Source: Rana temporaria
Lineage: Eukaryota; Chordata; Amphibia; Anura; Ranidae
Assembly (NCBI RefSeq): GCF_905171775.1
Contig: NC_053489.1
Location: forward strand, 329,936,089 to 330,000,088
Direction: 5' to 3'
DNA: 64,000 bases
Shown: positions 22,959 through 35,184 of the stretch, in pieces
Layout: each line of letters starts with the position of its first letter
Numbering within the stretch: position 1 is the first letter of the stretch
The notes under the pieces: generated by a model
What the model saw: only the letters and a program-made list of their open reading frames with translations
What the model was told of the DNA's origin: nothing
Databases searched by the model: none
Program-made: the position numbers and the translations under genes

Positions 22959-23452
22959 CGTGTTACTAAACCCACAACAGTAAAATCAGTCTGTATATGC
23001 TGTATAGTCTGTATATGCAGCAAAGCATGCTTGTTATACTCACTGTGGAATCCAAGGGGTTAATACTCTGCATTGTCAAATACGTCTGTTGATCCTGTCT
23101 TCTCTTATCCTTCCCTTCTTCCACTGCCCCCAATTCATCTGCTGATAGTAGGGAGCCTTTGAGTCACTCTGAACAAGTCACTCTGAACATGCTCAGTTTG
23201 GTGTGTAGTGCTAGAGACACTGTCCAGACAGGGGGTCAGGGGACCTGCAGCCTCATAGGACAGTCAAAGTAGAATGAAAACTCCTCCTACAAGCTTTAAC
23301 CAGCCACTGATAGATGTCACAATGCTGCTATATACTGCTGATGAGAAAAGGTATCTAACAATTTATATTTACTATAATAATTGCATTTCCCTGTTTTGTG
23401 TACTGTGGGAGGCTAGACATAGTGAATGCTGGGTCCTGGATTTAGTGACACT
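22959..23452. mobile_element. TTAA-flanked MITE (GTGTTACTAAACCCA ends)
   Basis: TTAA at 22955-22958 and 23453-23456. Ends CGTGTTACTAAACCCA / TGGATTTAGTGACACT are imperfect inverted copies. The right TTAA is also the left TTAA of the next element. Confidence 0.72.
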
Positions 23453-23456
23453 TTAA

Positions 23457-24476
23457 CCTCTTGCCAACCAGCCGCTGCAGTTATACTGCGGCAGGTTGGC
23501 TCAGCTGCACTAATCGCCGTAGGTGTACGTCGGTTTGTGCACAAGGTCCTGTGGCCGTGTGCACACCACCGGAGACCTGCGCGCACGCTGATTGGCCAAC
23601 AGGGGAGCAAATCAGCGGGTCCAGCATACTTAATGTCCTCCGGCCACCTGCGATCATTCCCCTGAGAGACAGAATGGAGATCTGCCTGTGTAAACAAGGA
23701 AAATCTGACAGGGGATGACACAGGATCTTGTTTTCCTGCTATGCAGAAAGACGGATCTGTGTGTTGTCCCAGGTGACCCATCCCCCCAACACAGTTAGAA
23801 ACACACTGTGGGAACACATTTAACCCCTTGACCACCCCATGCTTTCAACCCCCTCTTCTCTGTCAGTGTCAATAATAGGATGTCAGTGCATATTTTTAGC
23901 ACTGATCACAATTATATCATCATAATTTCACTGGTTTCCAAAAAAGTGTAAAAATGTCAGTTAGGTGTTTGATCTGTCCACCGCAATGTTGCAGTCCCGG
24001 TAAAAATCACTGATCACCGCCATTATTAGTAAAAAAAAAAAATAATAATAAAAATGCCATAAACGTTTCCCCTATTTTATCGACGCTATAACTTTTGCAC
24101 ATTCCAATCAATATGCGCTTATTGATTTTTTTTTTTTACCAAAAATATGTAGCAGAATACATATTGGCTTAAATCTATGACCAAATTCGATTTTAAAATG
24201 TTTTATATTAGGTATGTTTTATAGCAGAAAGTAAAAAATATTGTTTTTTTCAAAATTGTCTCTCTTTTTTTGTTTATAGAAAAAAAAAAAAAGAAAATTG
24301 CAGAGGTGATCAAATACCACCAAAAGAAAACTATATTTGTGGGGAAAAAAGGACATACATTTTATGTAGGTACAGCGTCGTACGATCACGCAATTGTCAG
24401 CTAAAGTAACGGAATGCAATATCTCAAAAAGTGGCCTGGTCAGGAAGGGGGTGAATCCTTCCAGGGGCTGAAGTGG
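23457..24476. mobile_element. TTAA-flanked element, CCACTT family, inverted interior
   Basis: TTAA at 23453-23456 and 24477-24480, ends CCTCTTGCC / AAGTGG. The shared interior block runs in the opposite direction to that of 10021 and 42077 (GCAGAGGTGATCAAATACCA at about 24300). Confidence 0.75.
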
Positions 24477-24480
24477 TTAA

Positions 24481-27400
24481 GATACAGGCAGAAAATGCAG
24501 TAGGTTGGTTGGTGTGTAGTGTGAAAGGCATCTGGTTAGGGTTGGATAGAGTGGGGCTGGAAAGAAGCCATTTGTATTCCTTGGTGAATGAGAAGTCTAT
24601 CCAACAGAACCACATGAACTGAAACTTAGTTTGACGTTTTAAGAAAGCTAGTCAGAGCTTCAATAAATGAATTCATCTTTAATATCTGATGGTGGGAAAG
24701 AGGACTTTCACAATACTGGGATGCACTTATGTGTTGCGCTAACCAATAGATTATAAACAAATGTTTCTTCGTCTTAGGTGAAATATTGTTGTGACAGAGA
24801 TTGGAAAACCCAAGGCCCCATTGGAATGGGTCAGTCTCTGGACAAGTGTGTCCAGTAGGTCTAAAGGGCTGAGCAGGACCAAAAGATATGTAACATGTCA
24901 CCATGATACAATACCAATGGGTAATGATTTTGTTTCTAGGCTCCTGGTTTTAATTACTCTAGAGGATTGATAAGAAAGTGTGACTATTTTTAAGAATGGG
25001 CCTCAGGAGAGAGATAGACATTTGGAGATCTGATTTGGTCGAAAACATAGAGATTAGTCTAAGACAATTCCAAGAGCAGTGTATTGTATGTAAATGTGAG
25101 TGGTAGTGTATCTGAGTAATGTCCTGACATTCATATTCATATTCATCATAAGCAATGATTAAGCACTTTGTGTGAAACGCGCCTGCTGAACAGTGTGGAT
25201 CCCTCATGTGTCATGTTTTTTGAACCTTTGACTCTACAAAAAAAAAATTAATCTCTGGATGTGCCGCTTTTTCTCTTTGTTGCATGAATTTCCAGGTTGC
25301 AGACCTCGGCAGGCACCCAGTCATGTTGCCACAGTAGTATCAAGAGATCTTTAATTTACAGACAGCCTTGGAGCGGTGTACACTCTACTTCCCTTTTCTA
25401 ATGCTTGTATATCCTGCACCCCGCTGACCTATGTTTTGTTAGCTTGGATCTGGAGCTCCTGGCTTTAGACCTTTGCCATACAAATGTATTTAGTATCTTG
25501 TGCATAGATGTGAAAAAGGAGGAGGGTGCAGGTATGGGTAGGGATCTAAATGTGTATAAGATTTGCGGTAGTTTAATCATCCTGAATGTTGCTAGCCTAC
25601 CTGACCATGTAAGATGTGATTTAGTTCAATTTTCAAGTTCTTTGGGGAGGTTGTGTAACAGTGGTGCATAGTTAGCTTGAAATAGGTAGGACACGTGTTT
25701 GGTCAGGTTAATACCCAAGTAGAAAATTGATTTGTCAGCCCATACATATGGATATATCCTACTTAAAGAAGATTATTGATCGGGGGGAATTCTCATAGGG
25801 AGAATTAATGATTCAGACGCATTTACTTTGTAGTAAGATATTTGGTTAAATGTTTCTAGGGTGTATCTCACCAAAGTCAGGGAGTTGGGGTTAGATAGGA
25901 TGAGGTTCACATCATCTGCAAATAGATTTATTTTGTGTTCTTGCGATCCAACTTGTAGGCCTGTAATCTCTTGCATAGATCATTTTTGTTCCGCTAATGG
26001 CTCCATCATTAAGTTGAATATCATGGGTGAAGAGGGGTCATCCTTGTCTTGTTCCATTTGTGATGTTGAAGGGTGTGGCAAGCATAAAAGAGCAGGACAC
26101 TTGGGCTGATGGGCAAGAATATAGAGCTAGTATAGCTGAAAGGATATGACCCTGGAATCCTAATTTCCGCAAAGTGTGGGCTAGGTAGCCCCAGTGGACT
26201 CTGTCGAAGGCCTTCTCTGCATCTAAAGACAGAAGCATAGAAGGTACTACGAGGGATTCGGCATGGTGGATGATGTTTATCATCCATCGAATAGTGACGG
26301 AAGTTTGCCAACCTTTTATAAATCCTGACTGATCTGGATGATTGAGTTTTAGAAGTAGTTCAAATAATCTGTTGGCTATCACTTTGATGTACAATTTAGT
26401 GCCATGGTTAAGAAGGTTAATTGGGCGGAAGTTTTGGGGAGTATGTCACATTGTGAAGAGTCATGTTCTACTTCCATTTGAACGCTAGATGGCAGCAAAG
26501 TTGACAGTGAAACACTCACGCACCACATGACTTCCTGGCTGTCTATAAAAGCTTAGGAAGTGCTCAGAGGGATTGCTGGTTTGTCTTCACCTTCCTGTTT
26601 CCTGTTTCCTGTGACTTGTTCCTGTGCTTGATTTCCTGCTGTGACACAGATTGCCTCTGACTCTGCTGATCTTCTCCTGGACCTGACCTCGGCTTGTATT
26701 ATGGACTCCGCTTGTATCCTGTGTTTGACCCTTGGCCTGTGACCTGGACTTTGCCTCTTATATCCTTGCCTTGACCTTTTGCCTGTGACCTGGACTTGCC
26801 TTGTATGTTCCCTACACAGTACCTCCGGCTGTGTTTGGACTATCTTACCAGCCTGTGCTTGACCCTCAGCCTGGTTTTGTACTATCTAATTAAGTTCTTC
26901 CAGAAAGCCATGCACCTGCCAGTTTAACACAGCTGCTCGACCACTTGAAAGACCCTGATACAAGTCTACTTGAATCTGCTGGGAAGCCTGTGCCTCTTTG
27001 TGCCTTTCCTCCCCTGTCTCACCTCCTGGGGTCAAAGTGCGCTTAGTCGCAAGGGTGAACCGCTCTCGGCATCTCGGCCTCGGTATGTACTAGTCTGCCC
27101 GTGATAGAGTAGTTGGCTCTTTACCTGGCTTCGGCAGGGTAATAACTAAAGCTTTTAACTTTTCTTATGGGAATGATGCAGAGGTGACATCTAGTCCGGA
27201 AGCTTTGTTGTTCAGTAGGGAGTCAATGGCTTCCTTTATTTCTAAGGTCGTGAATGGAGCATTGAGAGTAGCCAGTTGATCATGGGTTAGCTGGGGAAGG
27301 TGTACGGAGTCGAATAATGCCTAAACAGAGTTATCAGTTGGTTGAGGAAGGAGTTTGTCATTTCCCAAGTTATATAGGGTGTCATAGAATGCACTAAATC

Positions 27401-28510
27401 CATTGGTAAATGCTTGAGAATCGGTCAATTTATGTTTAGAAACTGGGTGAAAGAGGAAAGGGATGTGAGTTTTGGTCTGGTTCTTTCTGATTTGTTGAAC
27501 TAGTAGTTTCCCTGGTTTATTACCACAGGAGTAGAGTTGCATTTTAAAGCGTTTTTGGGTTTTATCTACATTTTCAAGAAGGAGTGAACGCAGTTCCATT
27601 CTTAGTTTAATAATCTTGGATTTCAGTTCCGCCGTGGGACACTGTTTATTGAGGGAATCCGCTGTCTGAATATCAGTTAGGATTTTGTCAATGCGTTGCC
27701 TCCTCTGCCTCTTATCCCATGCCCCCATTTGTATAAATAAACCTTGCAAAAAGAATTTGTGCGCAGCCCAAATCATGTGAGGATCATGAACGGATCCTTT
27801 GTTGTGAACAAAAAAATCTTCCACATTGGTTGGATCTGCAAGATAAGAGTGTTCATCCTCCATAGAAAGGCTGGAGATGTTTTAGGGTTGTCATCTTTGA
27901 AGTTGGAATAGGTGTTGTGACATGCTGAGAAAAACATATAGTCACGTTGTTCTACATATCGGCATTTCCATATATCGTACAAGTGTAGGGTGGAAAGCAA
28001 TGGGTTAAGAACAGGTTTACCTCTTTTAGGAGTATAGGTTGAGTAGAGATTGAGTCGATGTGAAGCTCAGGGGTAACATTGGTCACCAACTCACCGCACT
28101 ATATAATTGCACCTTGTTGGATTCCAAGGACCTTCTTGTGAAATTTGCAAAGGAAGCGCAGTTGGTAGAAATTGGGAGCATAGACTGATACTATGGTGTA
28201 CAAAGAGTTGTTGATCGATTCTACCACAAGGAGGTATTGTCTGCCTTTGTCTTTCACATATGTATGCAGTTAAAAGGATATAGAGTTCGTGAAGGCTATT
28301 AGTGTGCCTTTATTTGTTTGGAGCATTAGCTGTAAATACATTTGTAAAGTTCTTGTTCACGCAAGTGGGAGGGTTGGATGTGCAGAAATGAATTTCCTGT
28401 GCACAAATAACATTGCAATTGGGTTGAATTACTAGCTTCCAGAGTGATGTTCCTTTAGCAAGGTAATTTAGGCCATTGGTATTTATGGACAATATGTTTG
28501 ATGGTCATGG
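24481..28510 (-). pseudogene. L1-clade LINE #2 ORF2 (split by an LTR)
   Basis: Read on -, the order is: endonuclease start near 28490 (NTNGLNYLAKGTS, CNVICAQEIHF); linker at 27860-27320 (FFVHNKGSVHDPH, NKPGKLLVQQIRKNQ); LPKPGKEPT then FRPINLLNHGTKLYIKVIAN either side of the LTR; RT block HPDQSGFIKGW ... LSLDAEKAFDRVHWGYL (26340-26180); GTRQG near 26040; catalytic INLFADD (~25915); LPQILYTF/HKILNTFVW (~25550-25470). The C-terminal zinc-knuckle part HGDMLHIFWSC lies near 24880. Many frameshifts, and parts between RT and the C terminus are diverged or lost. Formerly an RNA-copying enzyme; now dead. Confidence 0.85.
26444..27106 (+). mobile_element. Solo LTR (TGTCAC ... GTGATA) in LINE #2
   Basis: A perfect 5-bp duplication GAGTA (26439-26443, 27107-27111) surrounds a 663-bp unit that interrupts the LINE #2 RT line. 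It begins TGTCAC and ends GTGATA, the usual CA end changed by one base. TCTATAAAAGC at about 26542 is a TATA box. The interior has repeated CCTGTGACCTGGACTT phrases. No internal retroelement genes. Gypsy-like by end sequence and duplication length, which is inference. Confidence 0.75.
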
Positions 28511-28798
28511 TAAGGTACAGCCTGTAGTAGAGGTTTGAGGAGAGGCTTCTGGCTTGTTTAGTGCTTTTCACTCTTGATTGGAATTTTTATCCCAAGTATG
28601 TGGGATGAAGAATTAAAGATGTATTCCTATACGTGTCATGTTCCGCACTTGAAAAACTAGACGAAGGGGGCGCATGCGCGAGGCTTGCGATGGAGGAAGT
28701 GTTCCTTTAGAGCTCCGCACTCCCCGCCACTATATCGGGACCTTAGTAGCCTTCTGAACCACCCAGCAACCCCATTTTTTCAGGCAATCGCCTCCGGA
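28511..28798 (+). other. Spacer and probable 5' UTR of LINE #3
   Basis: Between the start of LINE #2 (-) and the ORF1 ATG of LINE #3 (+). A GC-rich stretch (GGGGGCGCATGCGCGAGG, about 28660) is a plausible 5' UTR beginning near 28640. The exact boundary is not visible. Confidence 0.45.
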
Positions 28799-29680
28799 AT
28801 GAGTACTGCATCAGCCAGGATTGTTCTGACCGGTCACCGCGGCAAAACGGAGCCTAAACCGATCAAGGAAGCCCTGGCTCGCGCCTCTTCCAAGATGGCA
28901 GTGAAGGCCCTGGCTAAACAGCATGCCGCCTCCTCGGAAAGATCTAATCATGCTGACAGTGATGAGGATGATGGAGCTGAATATCATACCAGCGGTTCCC
29001 CTACTCTACCGCCATCAGGTATGTCCCAGAATGAATTTTTTAAATACATGGAATCCATGTTGCACAAGGCCCTCAAAACAACCTCTGATCAGATAACCAA
29101 CAGGCTGTCACGTGAGATCAGGGAGCTAGGCCAGCACACTGCAGACCTGGAAACCAGAGTAGACGACATTGAGCTTACCCTCCAGGAACAGGCCCAAGAG
29201 CAGGCAGCTCTCCGGGCGAAAAACTGTTCTCGCAGGTCTAACTTGCGCATTTGCGGCATACCCGAGACTGTCGATGACCTACAATCTTTCTCCACGGCCC
29301 TGTTCCAGGAGCTGTCAGCATCCTCAATACCGATCGAACGGTTGGAATTCGACAGGATCCATAGGGCCCTCACCCGCCGCCAGCAAGACGGTCCCCCACG
29401 GGACATCATTGTTAAATTGCACTTCTTCCGTACAAAGGAACAATTGCTTGCTGCTGCTCGTAATAAGGATGCTCTCCTGTTCCAGGGTCATACCTATCAG
29501 CTCTTCTCTGACCTGGCTCCCCTTACAATCACAAAAAGACGTGTGATGAAGCCTCAACTGCAGATTCTTGTACAACACCAACTGAAGTACACATGGCGAT
29601 TCCCTTTCGCCCTGCAATTTTCCTACCAGGGTCAGCAACATTCCTGTACTTCACCGGAATCTCTCCAATGCCTCTTATAA
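28799..29680 (+). CDS. LINE #3 ORF1 protein (L1 ORF1p-like)
   Basis: An intact frame from ATG 28799 (MSTASARIVLTG) to TAA at 29678. The N-terminal third is basic then acidic (DSDEDDGAEY). A coiled coil follows (LSREIRELGQHTADLETRVD, about residues 100-145), then an RRM-like domain with RRSNLRICGIPE and RLEFDRIHRAL, and the ORF1p C-terminal domain (DIIVKLHFFRTKEQLL, LFSDLAPLTITKRR). ORF1p coats LINE RNA as a trimeric chaperone. The same frame stays open after the TAA to a TAG near 29830, so the TAA may be premature. The 294-residue length is near the usual ~300-340. Confidence 0.85.
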   Translation: MSTASARIVLTGHRGKTEPKPIKEALARASSKMAVKALAKQHAASSERSNHADSDEDDGAEYHTSGSPTLPPSGMSQNEFFKYMESMLHKALKTTSDQITNRLSREIRELGQHTADLETRVDDIELTLQEQAQEQAALRAKNCSRRSNLRICGIPETVDDLQSFSTALFQELSASSIPIERLEFDRIHRALTRRQQDGPPRDIIVKLHFFRTKEQLLAAARNKDALLFQGHTYQLFSDLAPLTITKRRVMKPQLQILVQHQLKYTWRFPFALQFSYQGQQHSCTSPESLQCLL

Positions 29681-31054
29681 TCTCTCTATCTTGCCGTCCC
29701 GGCGCAACTGTCAGAGACTACATTACCCCGCACTCCAGCTCGCAACGCTGCTCATCCATATGCGGCTACTCCAAAGAGATCCCAGCTGGGTCTGTCTTCT
29801 GTTCGCAAGGGGGACCCCTGCTCGTCTGCCTAGGGATGGAGTGTCTGATCGCCAACCGTACTTACCCCGCTGAGTGTGTTTGACTAACTTTGTTCCTGCA
29901 GGTCTCTTCTTTTTTCCCCAGTGCCGAACCAAGTCTTCTCGTCTGAATCTTCCGGTATCCTTCGTCTTATTCACCGACGGTTCTTCAATCAAGGCACACA
30001 TGGACTGTAAGCCTTAGGTCTCCCCCCTTGCGTGGGAAGGATCGATGCAGCCCCTTACCGCTTCTGGGGGTTGCCCATGTTCAGTTTTACACTTTTTGTT
30101 TTTACTTTTATTTAGTTTATGTCTCTCTGATCTTTTTCTTATGCTGCTGTTACAGACAGTTTGTGTTTGATCATATATCCTTTTCCCAATTTCCTCCATT
30201 CAAGTGACTCTTTATATGCTGATAGTTTAGCATCCGCTTGTGTCCATCTTGGATGCTCGTGGGTGCTATACTGTAGTTATAACGCACTGTGATAGTGGTT
30301 ATCTGCTATGGCCCGTGATATTTTGGGGGGATGATTGTATATCTTTATATTTTTACATATTTTTGTTTTTATTTTTTCACGTTTCTCTCCCCTCCTTCCT
30401 CTCCCCTCCAGCCCCTTCCCTCTCCCCTCCCCTCCCATTCCTTCCTTCCCCACCCCTCCTTCCCCGTCCCTTATTTACGCTCCCCATACCCCTTCATTTA
30501 CCCTCCCAATCCCTGTCTTACCTCCTTTCCCTTCCCCTCCTCATACTTTCCTTTGCTCTGTCTTCCCCCTCCCTTATCCTTGTGCGTTATTATGGTATTT
30601 TATTACCAAACCTCTTTTCTCAGGTACCCATCGTACTATATTATGTGTTTGACTGATGTTATTGGTTTTGCTTGTCACAAATTTATTTTCTTGTTTTTAT
30701 TTTGCCACCACTCACTGGCTCTTTTTGTAGCCAGTTAATTACTACAAAGTGTTTTTCTATGAGTAAATTTGTTATCTCCCGTTTGTGGCGGGGAGCTGTC
30801 ATTGCTCCCCCTTTCTACGGTACACCCACCCATGGGCTAGCTGGCTGGCTGGTGAGTCGGTGTGCTATTTGGTCGGGCGACAGAGTTTGACTCTTCTCCC
30901 TCCCTAAGACCATTTCCTTGCCCTACAATGTTATTCCTCTCTCCTGCTCTTTCTCTTTACTCTATTCTGTCCTCTCTCTCTTTCTTCTTTTTCCAGGTCA
31001 GCTGGATCGCATGGCCCTGGAGGCGTCCTCTAATTCTCCCCCATCCGTTCCTAG
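29681..31054 (+). other. LINE #3 inter-ORF region with pyrimidine tract
   Basis: About 1.37 kb between ORF1 and ORF2. 29681-29830 continues the ORF1 frame. 30370-30600 is an almost pure C/T tract (CCTCCTTCCTCTCCCCTCC-type), and 30900-31000 is again pyrimidine-rich. No other gene; the short frames here reflect base composition. Confidence 0.65.
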
Positions 31055-32940
31055 ATGGCCCCCTTAAACATACTCTCATTAAACGTTAAGGGCCTCAACT
31101 CACCTAATAAGAGGGTCAAGGCCTTTCAAACGTTTGCAACTTTAAAAGCAGGTATAGTTGCCCTTCAGGAAACCCATTTTTCAGCCCGTACTACCCCTAA
31201 ATTTTTTAGTTCCCGATATTCCCAGGTGTTTACTGCTTCGGCTTCCACAAAAAAGCGAGGTGTCTTAATTGCCTTACATCATACCCTTCCCTTTTCAGTG
31301 ATATCCGAAATTAAAGACCCTGAAGGCCGTTATATCATTCTTGTGGGCCTACTTCAGGACGTAGAAACTACCCTAGTTTCCTATTATGCACCGAATACTA
31401 ACCCAAACCCCTTTTTTTTCGCATCTATTCCAAGTTCTACGCTCCCACTGTAAAGGCACACTGTTTTTATGTGGTGACTCTAACTTAGTGCTACAACCAC
31501 ATCTGGACAAATCCTCCTATGCCCCTGATCAGTACCCCCCCTCCGTACGTTTCCGGAAACTCCTTCAACAAGCCTCTCTGCTTGACACCTAGCGGGAATG
31601 CAACCCGACAAAGAAAAACTATACGTTTTACTCAAACCCCCACAAATCCTTTTCCAGGATTGACCATATCTTTGTCTCGGTTGCATCCTCCCCTATTTTA
31701 CTTAACTCTATTATCCAGCCTATTTCTTGGTCGGACCACTGTGCAGTACTTACCACTGTTTCTTCCTTGATCCCTCTGTCCAGAGATCGCACCTGGTGTA
31801 TCAATGAAACCCACCTCACTAATCAGTCTTATTGCCTCGATATCCAAATTGCCCTTGCAGATTACCTAAAACATAACTCTACCCCTGAAATTTCTCCTGT
31901 TCTTTGGAAGGTGCACAAGCCTGTAATTAGGGGTAAGTGTATTTCGGTATCTACCCATTTAAATCGTGATAAGAAACTCCAGTTGGCCAATTTAGAACAA
32001 GACTTTCATCAATGTTTCCTTCAATTTCAGTCCTCCCCTACTGAACCGCATAGAATAGCTATGGAAAATTTGAGGACAGAGTTGGATCTGGTGCTGGCTG
32101 AATCAGCTGATAAGGCCATCTGCAGATCAAATCATACTATCTACACAAAGGCTAATAAACCAGACACTTTTCTAGCTCTGTGTCTTCGTCGTCCAGAAAG
32201 GAACCATGCTCCTATTAGGCTTCGCATAGACAAAAATACATACACTAGTAATCCTGTTAAAGTTTTGTCTGAATTTCAGAAGCAGTTGCAGGAGTTGTAT
32301 AAGGCCCAATCCTTCTTCTCCCCTTCCACTGCCGAATCATTGGTTCAGGATATCCCCTTGCCCACATTATCTGACTCTAACCGTGAGTCCCTTGAGAGAC
32401 CCATCACGACTGAAGAGGTCATTCTGACTATCAAGACCCTTAAATCTCATAAACGACCGGGTCCTGATGGGCTCTCGGGTACTTACTTTAAAAAATTTGC
32501 TGGTATTCTTGCCCCACTCCTTGCTAAATCTTTTAATGCTTTACTTCAGCATCATTCCTTTGGTCGAGACACATTGACAGCTATAATAGCCATGATTCCT
32601 AAACCTAACGTAGATAACCCCCTCTGGTCCAATTTTAGGCCCATCTCTTTGCTTAATCTCGACATTAAACTTCTGGCCAAAATAATGGCCTTACGCCTCA
32701 ACCCCCATCATAGGCGGACTAATACATAAAAACCAGGTGGGTTTTATACCACGTTGACAGGCTAGCGATAACATCAGAAGGGTTGTCCTACTACAACATA
32801 TAGCCAGAACCCATAAGATCTCAATGCATCTGTTGTCTCTAGACATCAGAAAAGCATGTGATACGGTCTCCAGGCCATATCTAAATGTTATACTTACTCA
32901 TTGGGGATTTGGTCCGCATTTTCTGCAGTGGGTGAATCCC
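31055..32940 (+). pseudogene. LINE #3 ORF2, endonuclease to early RT
   Basis: Starts at ATG 31055 with the AP-endonuclease signature LNILSLNVKGLNSPNKR, IVALQETHF and VLIALHH. A break near 31440 is followed by the rest of the endonuclease. An open 320-residue stretch (31767-32729) carries the linker and RT start (HKRPGPDGL, MIPKPNVDNP, RPISLLNLDIKLLAKIMA). A shift near 32715 leads to LLSLDIRKACDTVSRPYL and FGPHFLQWV. Between QAYVKY (~32970) and SPDVKG (~32978) the GTRQG block is missing by internal deletion. Harbinger B then follows. Confidence 0.88.
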
Positions 32941-33156
32941 CTATATAAACAACCACAGGCCTACGTCAAATACTAGCCCTGACGTTAAAGGCTTAGGCCT
33001 TGTACTCACGACCGGATCTGTCCGCTGAAAACTGTCTGACGGACAGTTTCCGGCGAACAAGGCTGATTTTTGTTTTGTTCCGCTGGCTTGTACACACCAG
33101 CGGACCAAATTCCCGTCATACCGGAACGCGTGCACGTAAACCACGTACGACGTCAC

Positions 33157-33164
33157 TATAAAGG
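33157..33164 (+). promoter_or_regulatory. TATA box of Harbinger B transposase
   Basis: TATAAAGG lies about 160 bp inside the left end and 328 bp upstream of the transposase ATG. It is the best TATA match in the leader. Confidence 0.55.
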
Positions 33165-33484
33165 GGAAGACCAAAGTTAATGGCTCCGCCCTCTGTTCCT
33201 CTTTTGCTAGTTGCGGGTTTGCGCGTGTTAGTGAAGGTTTGGTTAGAGCTGATTCGCGCTTTTCGGTCTCCACGCTTTGACAGCTTGTATTCACGGGTTC
33301 AGTGCGTGTGCTTGCGGGATCGTAGTTGTCATTCGGCTATAGGCTAGCAGGTTGTTTCTGCTTTTGCAGTTGTGTCCTGTGCGCTCGTATCTGTTTGTCA
33401 CGCGTTCGTCGCAGGTAGTGCTGGATTTGCGAGTGCTTTCTGTTGGAGTGTGTTCTTGACTGACCAGCCGGCCGGTTTGAAGCC

Positions 33485-35184
33485 ATGACGGAGCAGCAGC
33501 GTCAATTTTCGCGAGTTGGTGCTGTTTATGGGATGGCTGCTGGATATGTTCATCATTCCAGTACTTTGGCCAGAAACAGGGGGCGGAGGCGTTTCTGGAC
33601 CAAGAATTGGTTGCGCCAGCGTGACCAGTTCTCACATATGCCTCTGCTTAGGGAACTCCAGGAGAATAATCCTAATGACTATAGGAACTTTCTCCGCATG
33701 ACGGACCCCGTATTCAACCGTCTGCTGGATCTTCTGTCCCCCTATATCACGAGGCAGGACACTGTGATGCGCCAAGCCATCACGGCCGAGCAGAGGCTTA
33801 TTGCCACGTTGCGGTACCTGGCGACTGGGAGGAGCCTGCAGGACCTCAAGTTCTCGACAGGCATCTCTCCGCAGGCGCTTGGGGTCATCATACCGGACAC
33901 GTGTGCTGCCATCATCAAAGTTCTGCAGGAGGAGTATATTAAGGTAAGTTTCCTCATTTTAACCTCACAATCTGGCTGTAATAATGGGGGCAACTAACGT
34001 TTTTTTTTATTTCCCAGATATGCTGTGTGTTTAACTAACGTTACCTTTTCACCCTATGCATGTTGATATAAGCTTTCCATGTTTTATTCTTGGCCTACCT
34101 GCATATTTGTCCCTTACCCAATATTAACCTGTCCAGCATGCTATCCTAGGGACAAACCCACCTTGCCAATTTTTAAAACAGGACTTTTTGGTTTTTGTGT
34201 TCCACCCCCCCCCCCCCCCCCTTAAAACATTTTTAGTCCCCATCAGAGGGTTGTGGAGTCTCTTAATTAAGTGTCCCTATATATTTCATTACCCAAATTC
34301 TCCCTGCACATTTTCGCAATGCAATTTTAAGACTGTGAAGTAGCACAAGGATGCTTGTAGGATTATGTTTTCAATGTTTATGTGCCAAAGTACTAAATCT
34401 CTTTATTTGTTTGTCCCCACAGCTACCCTCCACACCACAGGAATAGCAGTCTGTGGCTTCCCAATTTGCCCAGCGGTGGGATTTCCCGAACTGCGGTGGA
34501 GAAATAGATGGGAAACACGTCCGCATAGTGCCCCCACCCCACTCGGGGTCCTACTATTATAACTACAAGGGTTATCATAGTATTGTGTTGATGGCGGTGG
34601 TGTCGGCACAGTATGAGTTTCTATATGTGGATGTGGGGAAGAACGGCCGGCTGTCTGATGGGGGAGTGTTCGCACGGACTGATTTCTATGATCGTCTCCA
34701 AGCTGGTGGTCTGGCATTGCCACCAGATGAAGATAATGTGGAAGGACTTCCGTTTGTGTTCCTAGCAGACGAGGCTTTCGGGCTTGGTCCTCACCTCATG
34801 CGGCCTTTTCCCCAGAGGACCCTCACCTCAGAGAGGAGGGTGTTTAATTATCGGTTGGCCAGGGCTCGGAGGGTAGTCGAGAATGCCTTTGGGATACTCA
34901 CCAACCGGTTCCGCCTGTTCAGGACAGCAATACACTTGGCGGAATATAAATTGAACACCGTTGTATTTGCCTGCTGCATTTTGCACAACTTTTTACGCAG
35001 GCACTCCCAGACGTACCTACCCGACATCGGTTCTGAGGCAAGACTACCCTCAGATCCCCTTCCCGGGCTGGACACTTGTCGCGCTGGCTTGGCCACCCAA
35101 TCAGCTCGTGAGGTACGCGACAAATATGTTGAGTACTTCATGGGTCGGGGGGCCATTGCTATGCCAAATCATATTTCTTTCTAA
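33485..35184 (+). pseudogene. Harbinger B DDE transposase, one nonsense codon
   Basis: Exon 1 is 33485-33943 (ATG, 153 codons, MTEQQRQFSRVG). The intron GTAAGT...CCACAG (33944-34422) contains a 19-C run at about 34203. Exon 2 is 34423-35184. Phase 0 on both sides. A basic patch RNRGRRRFW leads to the Harbinger N-terminal domain (MTDPVFNRLLDLLSP, LIATLRYLATGRSLQDL). Triad: D in GEIDGKHVRI (~34507), D in FLADEAFGLG (~34770), E in ARRVVENAFGIL (~34880). The only lesion is TAG at 34444-34446 (residue 161), where copy C has TAA followed by W; TGG is the likely ancestor. About 406 residues. It would cut at the GGCC-type ends and insert at TTA/TAA, presumably with the accessory proteins encoded alongside. 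Confidence 0.92.

Noticed and set aside
30240..30656. Long frames rich in S, P, F and L around 30240-30740
   Set aside because: They overlap in three frames of one strand across a pyrimidine tract, which lacks stops by composition; no domain is present.
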